Part shown: positions 20,576 to 30,175 of the stretch, piece by piece | Layout of the letters: each line of letters starts with the position of its first letter | How positions within the stretch are numbered: the stretch's first letter is position 1 | Source: Prorocentrum cordatum | Lineage: Eukaryota > Sar > Dinophyceae > Prorocentrales > Prorocentraceae | DNA length: 64,000 bases | Reading direction: 5' to 3' | Assembly: GCA_963575745.1 (NCBI GenBank) | Contig: CAUYUJ010020159.1 | Coordinates: forward strand, 124,001 to 188,000 | Program-made: the position numbers and the translations under genes | The notes under the pieces: generated by a model | Told to the model about the DNA's origin: nothing | What the model saw: the letters and a program-made list of their open reading frames with translations, nothing else | The model's database searches: none

Positions 20576-21478
20576 CTACAGCGAGCGCGTAGCGCGATGA
20601 CCTGTCCCCCTGCGCGGCGTTGCGGTCGGGGCACTGATAAGCCTACCACAAACTCTACGGCGCGTCACGCGCGCTCTGCGCTCGCCCTCCCGGATCTTGA
20701 ACGCTCTGTCCTCTGCGACAATCGCGAACTCGCCCTTCTGCAAGATGCCGCGTAATAGGCCCGCGCAACCATTCCGTTTCGTCAGAGGGTCCGTGATTTG
20801 ATGGCGCTTGCTGTCCACCCACCAGATGCTAGTCTCGCTCTCCTCCGTACTTTCCTTGAGGATCGCGATGTCCAGCGCGGTCCTTCGGTCCTTGCTCGGA
20901 CCTGCCGAGATGCTACGCAGGTGGTCGCATAGGCATTTGCTGCCCGCCGCGATGGTGAGCGGGTGGACACGCCCCGCCTCTGGCGCAGTCAGGGCGTTCA
21001 GCCCTGGGAACACCAGCTGTGCGAACATAATCATCAGGTAGACCCCGTCCCCCAAGCCTACGTCCGCCCCGAGGGTCTCCGCCGCCAGCGAGCTCGGAAC
21101 CTTCCGAGCCAGTGGGCGCGACCTCCGCGCTAGGGGAGATATCCATCCCCAATGGCCGCGGCTGATCTTCCCGTCGCCCGCCTGGAAAATCCAGCCCGCT
21201 TGACTCGCCTGGCCCTTCGCTATGGCTCGCGCAGCGCCCGCCCAAGTGTAGAACGCCAGGCTCGCCAGCTTGATGGGCCTTGACCACGGGCTTGCGCGGG
21301 GCAAATCCTTCCCAAGCCGCATGGGCCGGTTGCCCTCCAGCAAGTCCGCCACCTCCGGCCTCGGGGGCGTGCTCTGCAGCAACGAGACCACCCGCTGAGG
21401 TCTGGTCGCGTCTCCCGGCCCACGTAGTTCAGGGTTCTTGCCGCTGCTCGTAGGGCGGAGCTCTCCTTCTCGTCGCAC
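20576..21478 (-). pseudogene. Copia RNase H region
   Basis: A 300-codon frame with the hallmarks of the Copia C-terminus. There is a core strand-helix segment including KVPSSLAAETLGADVGLGDG, where the conserved acidic 'SSxAAE' position is present. Near the end, the segment ALDIAILKES is followed by IWWVDSKRHQITDPLTK, matching the Copia signature of a substrate-contact helix and 'the missing-in-action LTK' tail (x-DxLTK). The preceding portion (ETRPQ-like segment, here DATRPQRVVSLLQ) corresponds to the connection between reverse transcriptase and RNase H. The domain would degrade the RNA strand of the RNA-DNA hybrid. It is cut off from the reverse transcriptase by frame changes near 21430-21480. 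Confidence 0.8.
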
Positions 21479-21809
21479 ATATCGTTGAACATCGCCCTAC
21501 TTCTGACTGGGATTTAATCAGCTCGATCTCCTCCACCATAGCCTTCTGGTTGAACTTGACGGACTTATCCGGAAACTGCCCCAACTGCTTTCCCAGGAAG
21601 TCCCCCTTGCCTTGTCGATACTTTCCGAACGGGGCCCTCTTCTTGACCCTCCCCATCGCCCTCTCCAAAGATTCGCCGCCACCGCCGCAGGCGCCGCCCA
21701 CCGCTAGGGCCAGCAGCGCATCGGCAGCGAACCTCTGGCACCACTGCAACGGCGCGTCTCCGAGCCCGTAGACGCAAACGAGCACTTCCAGCAACGACCC
21801 GGGCTCCAC
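21429..21809 (-). pseudogene. Copia reverse transcriptase, palm remnant with deletion
   Basis: Residues 13-23 read VYGLGDAPLQW, the conserved Copia palm motif. Residues 60-75 read PFGKYRQGKGDFLGKQ, the segment that normally follows the catalytic YVDD strand. Only 37 residues separate the two, where I recall 70-90 in intact elements. The place of YVDD is taken by FAADALLA. The catalytic aspartate pair is therefore missing, probably by an internal deletion near 21690-21735. The domain copied RNA into DNA in the ancestor; this copy cannot. Confidence 0.8.
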
Positions 21810-21822
21810 CCCCGGAGCTCCG

Positions 21823-22881
21823 TCAAAAGGGAGCTCGCAGTAAAGTGGCCCCTGCTATCTCTGGCACTGGTGTCCGTTCATGAATGCAGAGCTGACGTCC
21901 CCGAGCTCGATATCGAAGCCCATGGACACGTTCCTCTGCATGCTCATCATCCGCGCCTCCTTCTGATACCAACGGCGAGTAGGTCACCAAGTGCGCCGGG
22001 CCTGGGTCCTTGTCTCCTCGGCTGACCCATCGGCACTTCGCCGCCCTCCGGCCGTCCTTCGGCTTCCATGCAGGTGTAGCAGCGCCCGCCAGGCATGATC
22101 CTGTCCGGGCGCGCTCTGCGAACCTCGTCCGCCTTCTGCGGTGGTAGAACCTTGATCGCGCTAGCGCCCAAGATGCTTTCTCCTCCTCGGCGAAGTCCTC
22201 CAGCGATACCTCTGTGCGTTTAGCCGCCTGCTTGACCGATAGGCATGCTACTTCGACCGCCTCGTAGATGCTGTCCGCCATCTCTCCTTCAATCGGCATC
22301 TCCGGGGTCTCGTCCACTGGTTTCTTCGGCGGCTCACTCTTCTCCAGCACTGGTCCTGGTGCGTACACTTCGCGAGCTGATCTTTTGAAGGTGACCCTCC
22401 TCCCAGGGGCGCCCTCCTCAGCGGGTGGCCCCCCGATCATCGGGGCATCGGCTGGCTCTTCGGCTTCTTCGCCTTCTTCGGTTAGTACCGCTTCAGGAAC
22501 TGGGTGCTTCTTATGTCCCGGCTCCTCCCTCACGTCGGCGCTTGGTGTCTCAGACTCTCCTGCAGGAGGAACCTCGGGCCCTGCTGCTGGAAGTTCCCCC
22601 TCGGCTCCAGGTGGGCCCAGCTGGTCTGAGATGTCCTCCACCCTGCGCTTGCCCAGAGCTCCCGTCGGTTGTCGCACTCCTCCCGTCTCCGTCACGTAGC
22701 GGTTTGCCTGCACTTCAGTTGTGGTCGACACCCTAAGCTGTCTCCAGCTGCACAGGATGACCCCTCCCTGGAAAGATAGATAGGCCTTCCCCGGGATGTT
22801 GGTGCTGATAACTGTCGCCGGCCCTCGCCAATGCTCCCAGGCCTCTCGCTTGGGGCCCTGCTGCCGCCAGAAAACGACCAT
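21823..22881 (-). pseudogene. Integrase C-terminus and reverse transcriptase fingers
   Basis: The 352-codon frame starts MVVFWRQQGPKREAWEHWRG followed by PATVI, and then CSWRQLR, the C-terminal DNA-binding barrel of dinoflagellate-type Copia integrases. A Pro/Glu-rich linker follows (for example VTEEGEEAEEPADAP is close to its texture), then the start of the reverse transcriptase: KPKDGRRAAKCRWVSRGDKD and LVTYSPLVSE. A neighbouring frame (22171-21947) supplies SAIKVLPPQKADEVRRARPD, which belongs between these parts, so at least two frameshifts lie at about 22180 and 22080. The last 60 residues are out of frame. Confidence 0.8.
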
Positions 22882-22885
22882 ACCC

Positions 22886-24038
22886 CTAGGCTTCCAGCCC
22901 CCTCTGCACGAAGTGCTTCGTCAGTTCTTCGCCCAGTCCAACCTGCCCATCAATGACTCTCTGGCGTAAGCTTCCCGGACAGCGATCCGAAGTCTGATGC
23001 CCCTCACCAAGGCCTTGTCTCCGGCGACATGCCGGGGCGCTGTCAAGGCCGACGTCACCGTCGCCCTCCTGGGAGCCCTCTGGCACTTGAACTCCTTCAC
23101 CGAAAACTCGTAGATCAGGACCTCGTTCGATAACTGCGCAGTTGACCGCGTCAAACAGCTCCTCCTGGTCCTCAGCGCTCAAGATCGTCTCGGTGGGACT
23201 GATGCGGTAGACAGTCCTCTTCCACATCTGCCCCGCGGTCTAGGTCTTCCGCTCTCTGCTCCGAGCGGATCCAACTCCGTGCCCTCTGCGCTCGCTCGGT
23301 CTGCAAAAATCCCAGAAGATACTCCTCTCCTGGTCGCTGATGAGCCGCTTGGGCCTGCCGTGTGCTCGGAGCCAGTACTTGCGGTAGGCGTCTCGAATGG
23401 CGCGGCTCTCCCGGACTGGGAGTCTGACCACCAGCTGCTTGCCCGTCCCCCAATCGACAATGTTGAGACATGGCGTCGTTCCGTTCTTCGGCTTGTTCTG
23501 GCTGCCCCAGGCAGTGGCCCAGGTAAGGCCCCAGGCAGTGTCCGATCACATCGTTGAACTCGAAGCTCTCAGGCGTCGGTAACCTTGCTGGCGGCGTTGA
23601 CTCCGGATGCTTCGTGGCGTCCAATAGCTCCGGCTTCGCCTTGGCCATGTTCAGCACGAAGGTGGTCCGTCTCAGATCTGCATGGCCCAGGTGAGCGTAG
23701 ATTCTCCTCGCGATGGTCTCCCAGGTCCCTCCCCCAGGCCCTGGAGCGGTAGCGTCGTGGAGAACCATGACCGCATGCATCCCACCAACGGCCTTCGAAA
23801 CGTTCTTAATGATCACCTTGCGGATCGCTTCACCATGCGAGGTGGGCATGTTTGCGAACTCTGTGAGATCTTGCGCAGTCTGCCGTTCACGCCCCCCTGG
23901 CTGCCGAACACCGTCGTGCGCTCGTGGTCCTTGGCGCATCGCTTCTCCAGCTCCTCCGCGCCGTCTAGGGTCGCGAGTATCGCCGTCGGCCTCTTCAGCA
24001 GCCCTCGTCCGCGAGGGTCCGTCTGGCCTTGGGCGCAC
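22886..24038 (-). pseudogene. Copia integrase, pre-integrase and catalytic core
   Basis: The frame starting at 24038 contains TWETIARRIYAHLGHADLRR, the zinc-binding H-x-x-L-G-H-x region, then 'LDATKHPES', where the following Cys pair is lost. 'ESFEFNDVIG' marks the start of the catalytic core, usually followed by an Asp. Another frame (23431-23240) supplies RDAYRKYWLRAHGRPKRLIS and DQER, equivalent to the 'W...G.P..l.sDqG' second catalytic Asp region. A third (23154-22921) gives helix sequences close to the Glu position. The order and spacing are right, but at least three frameshifts separate the motifs. The ancestral enzyme inserted the element's cDNA. Confidence 0.75.
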
Positions 24039-24395
24039 TGGTCTCTTGACTCTTGGATGCTCCGTGATCCTGCGCGTCTACGCCAGGCCCCGGGACGCGG
24101 CCGTCCAGGGGTGCTCCAAGCGCAAGTGGCGGCCCGCATCCAACTGCATCTTAGCTACGCGAATGGCAGGGCCTCTTTGCGCCGCCCCCCCCCAAACGTC
24201 GGTCCTATTGTCGGCGCTCAAATTCTGAAGGGCGCAGAACATCGCGCGTGCAAGGGTCAGTCCCACTGCCGTCGGCCTCCGTCTCGTGATTTCCGACAGC
24301 GCCCACGTGCGGCGCTCCTTCCGCTGGCAATCCCAGCCGGTCTTCAGGTCGAGCGCCAGGTCTCCAGAGATGGTCTTCTGGTTGTCGCTGTCCAA
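23813..24395 (-). pseudogene. Methyltransferase-like domain between protease and integrase
   Basis: Two frames carry consecutive pieces. The first (24395-24078) has GDLALDLKTGWDCQRKERR, then ITRRRPTAVGLTLARAMFCA, then QLDAGRHLRLEHPWTAASRG. The second (24139-23813) has RGLLKRPTAILATLDGAEEL and EKRCAKDHERT. In dinoflagellate Copia polyproteins I recall a domain with 'LDLTTGWDF...P..V..SPPC..FS...GRHF..EHP..A.SW...' that resembles a DNA cytosine methyltransferase fold. The Pro-Cys pair of that motif is replaced here by Leu-Ala. The role of this domain in the element is unknown to me. Assignment rests on recollection of the pattern. Confidence 0.6.
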
Positions 24396-24892
24396 GATCT
24401 TCGGTGGTGAGAAGATCTCAGCGAGGTCGTCGGCGTGCGCGAATCTCTAAATTGCTGGCCACGTCGCCGCCCTTCAAGAACAGGATCTGTTCCGGCACAT
24501 GACTCACCAGATCCACAGTGATGCGCTTCCACTCCCCGTTTTTAACGTCTCTTGTTATGGGCTTCAAAAAAGTTCATGCCAGAACTCCGTCGCGGCATCC
24601 CTGATGACCTTGCCGCCCGGGAATACGCAGATCCAGTCCAATGTCGCTCGAGCTGTCGCTGCGTCGTATCCCGGCGTCCTCCATCACCTCCTCGCCGTGC
24701 CGGCCCCACGTGGTGCGCCACTTCACCTTCCGCCACGGTGGGTCATCACCATTGCCTCTCACTGTCCTGGCACGTGCCGCTCGGTCGTGCTTCGCGCACC
24801 GCTTCAGATCTCTCCGTCCTCCCAGGGCCCTTCCGATGGTGCTCTCTTCCTCGCTGCATCCGCCATCCTCGCGCCCTCGGGCTCCGGCCTCT

Positions 24893-25615
24893 CTAGCCCG
24901 CTCCCCTCGCCCTGGTCCTTGGTCGCTGCGCTTGGCCCCTGTCTGGGTCGTCGCAGTGCTTCGCCGTCAGGTCGCTCTTGATCTCGACGCACTGGATGAG
25001 CTGCTGCATCGCGTCGTTCAGGGTCGCCGATGTCTGGATCCAGGCACAGTAGCTCGGATCGCTGGTGCACACCTCCTCGTAAGTCTCCCCCCGGTGCTTG
25101 CTGCCAAACAGGTCCGTCTTCGAGTCCCTGCTCTCTGCCAGCGCTTGCGGGGTGATGCTGTCCTCGGCGAGCTTGGCATTGTATTTCCGCAGTGCCTCCT
25201 GCAGGTCGATCGCCCTCATGTTCTGCGGGGCGTCTGGCAGGCGGAGCTCCCAGGTGTTGCGCAGCTCCAGCAGCTCCGCCTGCAGGGTCGGCGTCGCGCT
25301 CGCGATCCACTTCAGTCTGCGGGGGGGCTGCCTCGTGGAGCTGCTGGTCGCCTCGGGGTCTCCTCCGAGGTGCAAGACGGCGTCCGCCGTGATACCAACG
25401 TATACCTCTGCGGTCTCCGGAGCCCGCATCGCGGCGCCCGTGCCTGCCCAGCGCACAAGCGCAGCAGCGACAGATAGCGTGCGAAGTACGCCCATAGATC
25501 TGCGTCGCGGCGGCGTCGCGGTGTCGGCATCCGCCGGGTGTATATGGAACGCTGGATGATACCTCGCAACTCTGGGCCCCAGTGGCTGAGGGTCGCTCCA
25601 GTCGCACAGATTCAT
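24893..25615 (-). pseudogene. Copia polyprotein segment between protease and methyltransferase-like domain
   Basis: A 240-codon frame. Its middle holds AELLELRNTWELRLPDAPQN and DLQEALRKYNAKLAED, likely helical. Then FGSKHRGETYEEVCTSDPSY followed by CAWIQTS matches the compact 'h-G-K-x-x-G-x-T-[FY]-E-x-V-x-x-x-D-x-x-Y-x-x-W' motif that I recall in this position in dinoflagellate Copia elements and in some nucleic-acid-binding proteins. It probably contributes to RNA or DNA binding, but this is inference. The C-terminal 25 residues are Arg/Pro-rich and out of frame with what follows. Confidence 0.55.
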
Positions 25616-26350
25616 CAGGTTCTGAAGCCCCAGCTACAGAAGATCCCAGGGAGGTCCCCACTGTCCCAGAAGTCCCCGTGCTTGTCGTCGTCGGTGTGCC
25701 CGAACCCGAAAGTGACGTACTCGGACCGGTAATCCAAATCGAGCTCGCTCTCGGCGTTCTCGGGAATGTCCTCGAGATCGCCCCCGTTGCCGGCGCTTCC
25801 CCAGATAATGTTGCAATCGGGGGCGACGGAATCCGATTCGACCTGGCGCTCGTGCTGTCTCGGGGGTTTCTCGCCCTCTGGGGCATCCCTCTGGCTTCCG
25901 CTCGGAGCGAGGAGAGAGTGCAGCAGCTCTTCCTGTTCCTGCGCGATCGACTCATCCGAGACGCACGCCAGCTCGGATGTCTTGGACTCCGCTCTCTGTG
26001 GCCGCTGAAAGCCCTGGGCGCCGAAATCGAACGGCGGGAGACGCTGCTGCTTCGTCTTGAGGTTCTCCCGGGCACGACGAGGGGCCACGGTGACCCCCAG
26101 GGCCTCCAGAGTCAATGACTTTGGTGTCCGTTCCATGGGAGCCTGCGTGGCCCCTGGCACTGCCCAATTTGGGCCTGATTTGGACCGGATTTGGAACAAA
26201 TTTGGACCGGATTTGGACCAGACCTGGACTGTATTCGTGGGGGCTACGCAGGAGAACGAGGAGGGGGAGAGGGAACAGGAGGGGGGAGGAGGAGCAGGAG
26301 GATGGGCCAAATGCGGTCTCCACGCTGTCCACATGCAGGAAAAGCTGAGT
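25616..26350 (-). pseudogene. Acidic linker region of the Copia polyprotein
   Basis: Frame 26412-25615 reads as a hydrophilic linker. It includes KTSELACVSDESIAQEQEEL and an acidic C-terminal stretch with ENAESELDLDYRSEYVTFGF. The N-terminal 80 residues, with repeated 'KSGPN' and 'SKSGPNLFQ', are encoded by short 'ttggaccggatttgg' direct repeats at about 26160-26235 and look like a local expansion rather than ancestral coding sequence. No catalytic motif is present. The texture fits the spacer between protease and integrase parts. Confidence 0.5.
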
Positions 26351-27322
26351 TCAATGTCGCCGCCCAAGGCTCCCATGAACAGACATCGAAAATGACCCCT
26401 GCGACGCGTCAACGATCCCCGACGGGCCCTCTAGTAAGACCACTGAGATCAGCAGCGGTGTCCAGCCCGGAGCAATGCAAAACTTGAGGGCCCCGCTTCG
26501 TCCCCCAAGGCGAATCGGATATTCAGCGACCCAGTTTGACTGGGCCCACTGGCCACTCGCGACATGGAAACATTCACTAACATACGGAGCGCATGTGACG
26601 CAGAGCCCGCGCAGTTCCCCGAGAGCAGAATCACACATAGCAATCGTAGAATCCCCGGCGACTAGCCTGGAACGCCCCGTGCCCACCATGCCCTCCAGGG
26701 CCCCCAAAAGCTGAGCCGGCGAAAAGAGTCGCAGTAGTTTCTTGCCCTTGTCGAGACACTCCTTGAACCTAGGCGGGCCCATCTCGATCCCCGTGGGTGC
26801 TGACGTGGAGGGCGCGGCGCTCGAGGCCTGCTCGGCCTGCGCGGCCCTCCGGCGCGCCTTCGCGCGCGGCCTGCGGTCGCGGTAATTGATCTTCAGGGCG
26901 TCGTCGTCGGTGCCAGAGAGCGGTGGCGCCTCGTCGGCCCCCGCGTTCGTGGCCACGTTCCCGGCGGCGCTTGTCGCGACGCCCGCGTCGCAGAGGCCGA
27001 AAACGTGGAAGTCCTCCAGCTCATAGGAGTCATCGAAATTGTGCGCCGCCCTGGCGCGCTCGGGGCTGCCCATCTGCTTCGGTGGGGTCTTGCGCCCCCT
27101 CGTCCAGTGGCCGATCTGGTCGCGCCGGTAACGGCGTGTCCCCGTTTCAGCTCCTCGATATGTTTCTTGGCCTCCCGCTGGTGCTCGAAGCTGCCCTTGC
27201 CCCGTCCGCTGGGCCCCCCCTTCGGCGCGCCGACGTCCCGGCATCCTCCCGAGGTCTCGCGGCCCCGCGCGACCCCCCTGGCCCCCTGCCAGCTTCCGCG
27301 CCCTCCGGGCCCCGCCTGCCAA
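26351..27322 (-). pseudogene. Zinc knuckle and aspartic protease region
   Basis: Residues 64-77 read RYRRDQIGHWTRGR, the exact spacing of a retroviral CX2CX4HX4C zinc knuckle in which all three Cys are Arg; the His (residue 72) remains. Residues about 200-300 resemble a retropepsin: a 'CDSALG' segment in the position of the usual D-T/S-G, a beta strand YPIRLGGRSGALKF, and PGWTPLLISVVLLE, which matches the 'PxLLS...L' flap-to-core segment of this family. The protease would have cut the polyprotein; without a standard Asp-Thr/Ser-Gly it is presumably inactive. The frame begins after a frameshift from Gag near 27140. Confidence 0.7.
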
Positions 27323-28113
27323 GCCGCCAGCACCGCGTTGGCCTCGCCCTCGCCAATTACGTCCTCCTCCGCGATGTCGTCGCCCAGCTCGGGGCCCTCC
27401 AGCGCGATCAGAGCCTGCGCGATCGGGTCGTCGCCCCCTTCGTAGTCGCCCTCCTCATCGACTTGACGCGCCTTTGCCGCCCTGGCCTGCCCCGAGCCGC
27501 CACCCTGGTAGCCGCGAGTCGTCTGCTCCAGCGAGCTGTCGCCCCGGAGGCCCTTCAGCGCCGCCCGCGCGCCCTCGTGGGCGAGCGAGGCCGACGCATG
27601 TAGGATCACCGCCATCCGCTCCGCATGGTCGAGCTTCGCTTGACGAACCAGGACATAGCCCTGCAGGTCGCCCAGCGTCACTTGCAGCTTCTTCAGACGG
27701 TCGAAAGCCTTCTTCATCTTCAACGAGCGCCGCTGGGGCGCCTCTCCCTTCTTGCGTTCGGCTTTGAAGAACGCGTGCTCGAACTTCATATTCTTCTCGT
27801 AGACATTCTTCGGCATGATCTCCTGCTCGAGCGCCCTCGCGATTTTCTCGACGCCGTCATCATTCTCGAGCTCCGTCTAGTCCAGCCCCTCCATGATGCC
27901 CTGGATCGCATCATCGCCTCCTTCCACGATGCTGCAGCGCGCGTGAGGCCCGCGCTGCCAGGCTGGAAGTCCCGTCGCCGCTCTGGACCATTTCCGAAGC
28001 TTCCTCGCGCAGCGCCAAGTCCTTGCTGACGGGGGGTGGGGCGCGCCGGCCGGCGCTCGCACCTGGGCCGCCATCGCGCCCGACTGGGGCCACTTGCTCT
28101 CGGTCTTCTTCAA
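27141..28113 (-). pseudogene. Copia Gag, one stop codon
   Basis: Frame 28113-27880 ends IQGIMEGLD and a TAG (27877-27879). The same frame continues after the stop with ELENDDGVEKIARALEQEIM, then KMKKAFDRLKKLQVTLGDLQ and HAERMAVILHASASLAHEGA. The 'D-GVEKI...L' helix followed by a hydrophobic helix pair is typical of the capsid part of Copia Gag. The last part (EAKKHIEELKRG) should lead directly into the zinc knuckle, which lies in the next frame. The N-terminus is uncertain because two frames overlap near 28126. The protein would assemble the virus-like particle around element RNA. Confidence 0.7.
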
Positions 28114-28275
28114 ACTCCTCTTCCACTCCTCTTCAAACTCCTCTTCTCGGTCACGCGGGCATCGTCGCCGCGATCTCCGCCGCTCCAGCGCGATTGCGTC
28201 GTCGTCCTGAGACCAATGTCCGTGAACTCACTCCACTCCTGAAGCGCGCCGGCACTCCGCGCGGAGCATCTGCCA

Positions 28276-28287
28276 GCTCCGCCACCA
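28276..28287 (-). other. Primer-binding-site candidate (initiator Met tRNA type)
   Basis: On the sense strand, directly after the 5' LTR, the sequence is TGGTGGCGGAGC. The usual Copia site complementary to initiator tRNA-Met is TGGTATCAGAGC; nine of twelve bases agree. The position next to the LTR is right and the mismatches fit decay. Confidence 0.5.
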
Positions 28288-28479
28288 CCGAATCTGGCGG
28301 AGGGGCGGTAGAAGCGAAGGCCCGTGGGATGTCTGACATTTCAGTCTCGACTCGATCGCGCGTGAATCCCTAAGGGGCCGAGGCCCCTGTCCGAACCGAA
28401 CGGCCGCGGGAGAGGCTGAGGCGTCTGGCGCCGCGGGCTGTCTCGGGGAAACTTCAGAAAACCCTCTGAGCAACTCGCA
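28287..28479 (-). repeat. 5' LTR of the Copia element
   Basis: Partner of 20224-20418. It starts TGCGAGTTG on the sense strand and ends next to the primer-binding-site candidate. The flanking bases (28480 onwards, 'atattcaat') do not show an obvious short duplication of the bases outside the other LTR. Confidence 0.85.
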
Positions 28480-28960
28480 ATATTCAATGACTTCATAGCG
28501 CCCCAGTCGTCCGCCCTCAACCGCATTGCTCTGCTCAGCTGAGTCGCCGATTCACCTATGGCCTCGCGAGCCCCATCGCCCATGAATGCCGCGGCGGACA
28601 GGGCGACAGCTTCCCCATGGAAGGGGCTGATGCAGAGTAACCGCACCTTCTGGCGTCGCTGCACATCGCTGCAGCCAAGGTTTAATAAAAACCCAATGCT
28701 GAAACACTAGCATGTACTTGTTCGGTGCGCTCTGGTGACCCTGCAGTACTCCTTCCCCAGCGTAATGCCGAACGCCGTCGGCCGGATCAATGGCAACGTA
28801 ACTAAATACGTCGTTGAGCCCGCCATGGGGCGCATCATCTGCATCGTAGCACTGATAGTCAATCTCGTCCATTGCCCCCCGAGAAATGCCGCCAAACGCA
28901 TTCGTCTGGTCGTGGAATGCCGCTGCGCGTGAGATCCTCAGTCGCGGGAGCCCCCATCCT
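28480..28960 (-). pseudogene. LINE reverse transcriptase remnant
   Basis: Two minus-strand frames give reverse-transcriptase-like pieces. Frame 28872-28552 contains QCYDADDAPHGGLNDVFSYV, a possible motif A region, then GEGVLQGHQSAPNKYMLVFQ, matching the 'x-G-V-x-Q-G-x-x-x-S-P/A' motif B of non-LTR elements. Frame 28664-28490 contains ALSAAAFMGDGAREAIGESA, where FMGD would stand in for the catalytic F/Y-A-D-D. The sequence stops at the Copia LTR. The spacing between the motifs is right. The protein is clearly dead. The assignment is by motif pattern only. Confidence 0.45.
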
Positions 28961-29256
28961 GCGACGATCTGGATTCGGATCGCCGCCTGTCTTCGTCAAT
29001 TCGCAGTCCCCCCATGCACGCTGCGCAAGTGCGGCTTCTCTGGAAACGTTACCACTCCTCGTCGTTCAATCTGTCTCAGCGTTGCCTCGCTGAACGGCCC
29101 CGGTCTGCGCGTGGGGCGCGCGGCCATGAAGCCTGTCTGCGCGCTTACGCCCCCCGCGACCTGTGCCGCGCGAGCGGCGCGCGGGCAAGTCCTCTCGCGC
29201 ACCACGGATTGTCGCGAATACGGCGAGAGAAACGTTGCATGTCGCGAGTGCTTCTT

Positions 29257-29946
29257 TCAAGCTCGAGCTGCGTGTCCTTGTGCTTGGGGCGGCGCTCTGC
29301 GGGGTTGAGAATCGCGCGAAAGGCCCCGGCTGGGAGCAACCATGGCGACGTGCTTTTTTCGGCGCGCTTTTCTTCGAATCGCCGCGCGGGCCCCTCGAAG
29401 GTCGCGCTCTGCCTCGCCCTTGAAGGCGGGGCTCCATACGTGCTGGCCGACGTGGTTCTGGTTGCGCTCCTCGGGGGGCTGTCGGGCGTCGGCGACCTGA
29501 GTGGCAGACTGTCCCCCTTGCCAACAAGGCTGCGCCAAAAGGTGGGTCCGCATCGCAACTGGCGGGTTGGACGCAGCTGGTACTCTGTAGAATCGCCTGC
29601 CTGGCCCCACCGATGTCGCCGCCACCCTTCGAGCCAATCGATGCACCAAACTGTGGTCATTGCGATCCCAAGCCTCCTGTATCTGTTGTCCCAGACCGTC
29701 ACCCTGCGCAGCCTGTCGTTGCTCCTGCAAGTGTCTGGCCTCGTTAGTGATTCTCCATATGCGCTGCTGAAGTTGGCGAAGTGACGCCTGCACCTCTTCG
29801 CAAGCACTGGGTAGTAGCTGACCAAGCTGAAGCCTGAGCTTTGCACGCCGTCGCAATAAGCATCGCTGCTCCTCTCTGGCTGCTCGAAGCTGCTGATCCC
29901 CCTGGCTGTATTCCCTGAGAATTAACACACTTATTACATCAGCCAC
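29257..29946 (-). pseudogene. LINE linker between endonuclease and reverse transcriptase
   Basis: A 229-codon frame with a strongly helical, Arg/Gln/Leu-rich N-terminus: RRRAKLRLQLGQLLPSACEE and QLQQRIWRITNEARHLQEQR. It is followed by IQEAWDRNDHSLVHRLARRV and AATSVGPGRRFYRVP. The 'h-x-x-A-W-x-x-x-D...h-x-R-L-x-R-x-h-x-G-x-x-x-G-P-x-R-R' pattern is one I recall from the spacer between endonuclease and reverse transcriptase in dinoflagellate LINEs. The last 70 residues become Arg/Ala-rich, and an alternative frame (29846-29145) takes over, so a frameshift is likely near 29400. Confidence 0.5.
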
Positions 29947-30175
29947 AAATTGTCGCTAAGCATCCTATGGCGTGGCGCGATCCTCATGCTGTCGCCACTG
30001 CGGAAACGTGCGGTGGCACGGTTCCCACAAACTGTCGCAAAACAAACTGTGCGCGCCATTGTCCGTCCACCGAACCTTTGGCCAAATCCTCTGCGTTCCA
30101 ATGCGCCGTGTCAATTTGGCTCACTCGCGAGGAATCTAGCAGGTATTACGCTCGTAACTGCAGTGGATAATGATC

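Larger units (their letters stand above)
20224..28479 (-). mobile_element. Ty1/Copia-type LTR retrotransposon, degenerate
   Basis: An 8.26-kb element bounded by two direct repeats of about 193-195 bp. The minus strand gives the Copia order: Gag, zinc knuckle, protease, a region with a methyltransferase-like domain, integrase, reverse transcriptase, RNase H. RNase H lies last and integrase precedes reverse transcriptase, which separates Copia from Gypsy. The reading frame is broken by many frameshifts, at least one Gag stop (27877-27879), loss of the zinc-knuckle cysteines and a deletion around the reverse-transcriptase active site. The element cannot be autonomous. About 20 differences between the LTRs by eye suggest an old insertion. 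No clear target-site duplication was found. It appears to sit inside a LINE on the same strand. Confidence 0.9.

Noticed and set aside
28480-28490. Target-site duplication of the Copia element
   Set aside because: Bases outside the LTRs ('atatt' on one side, 'attattt' on the other) are AT-rich but do not give a convincing 5-bp identity.
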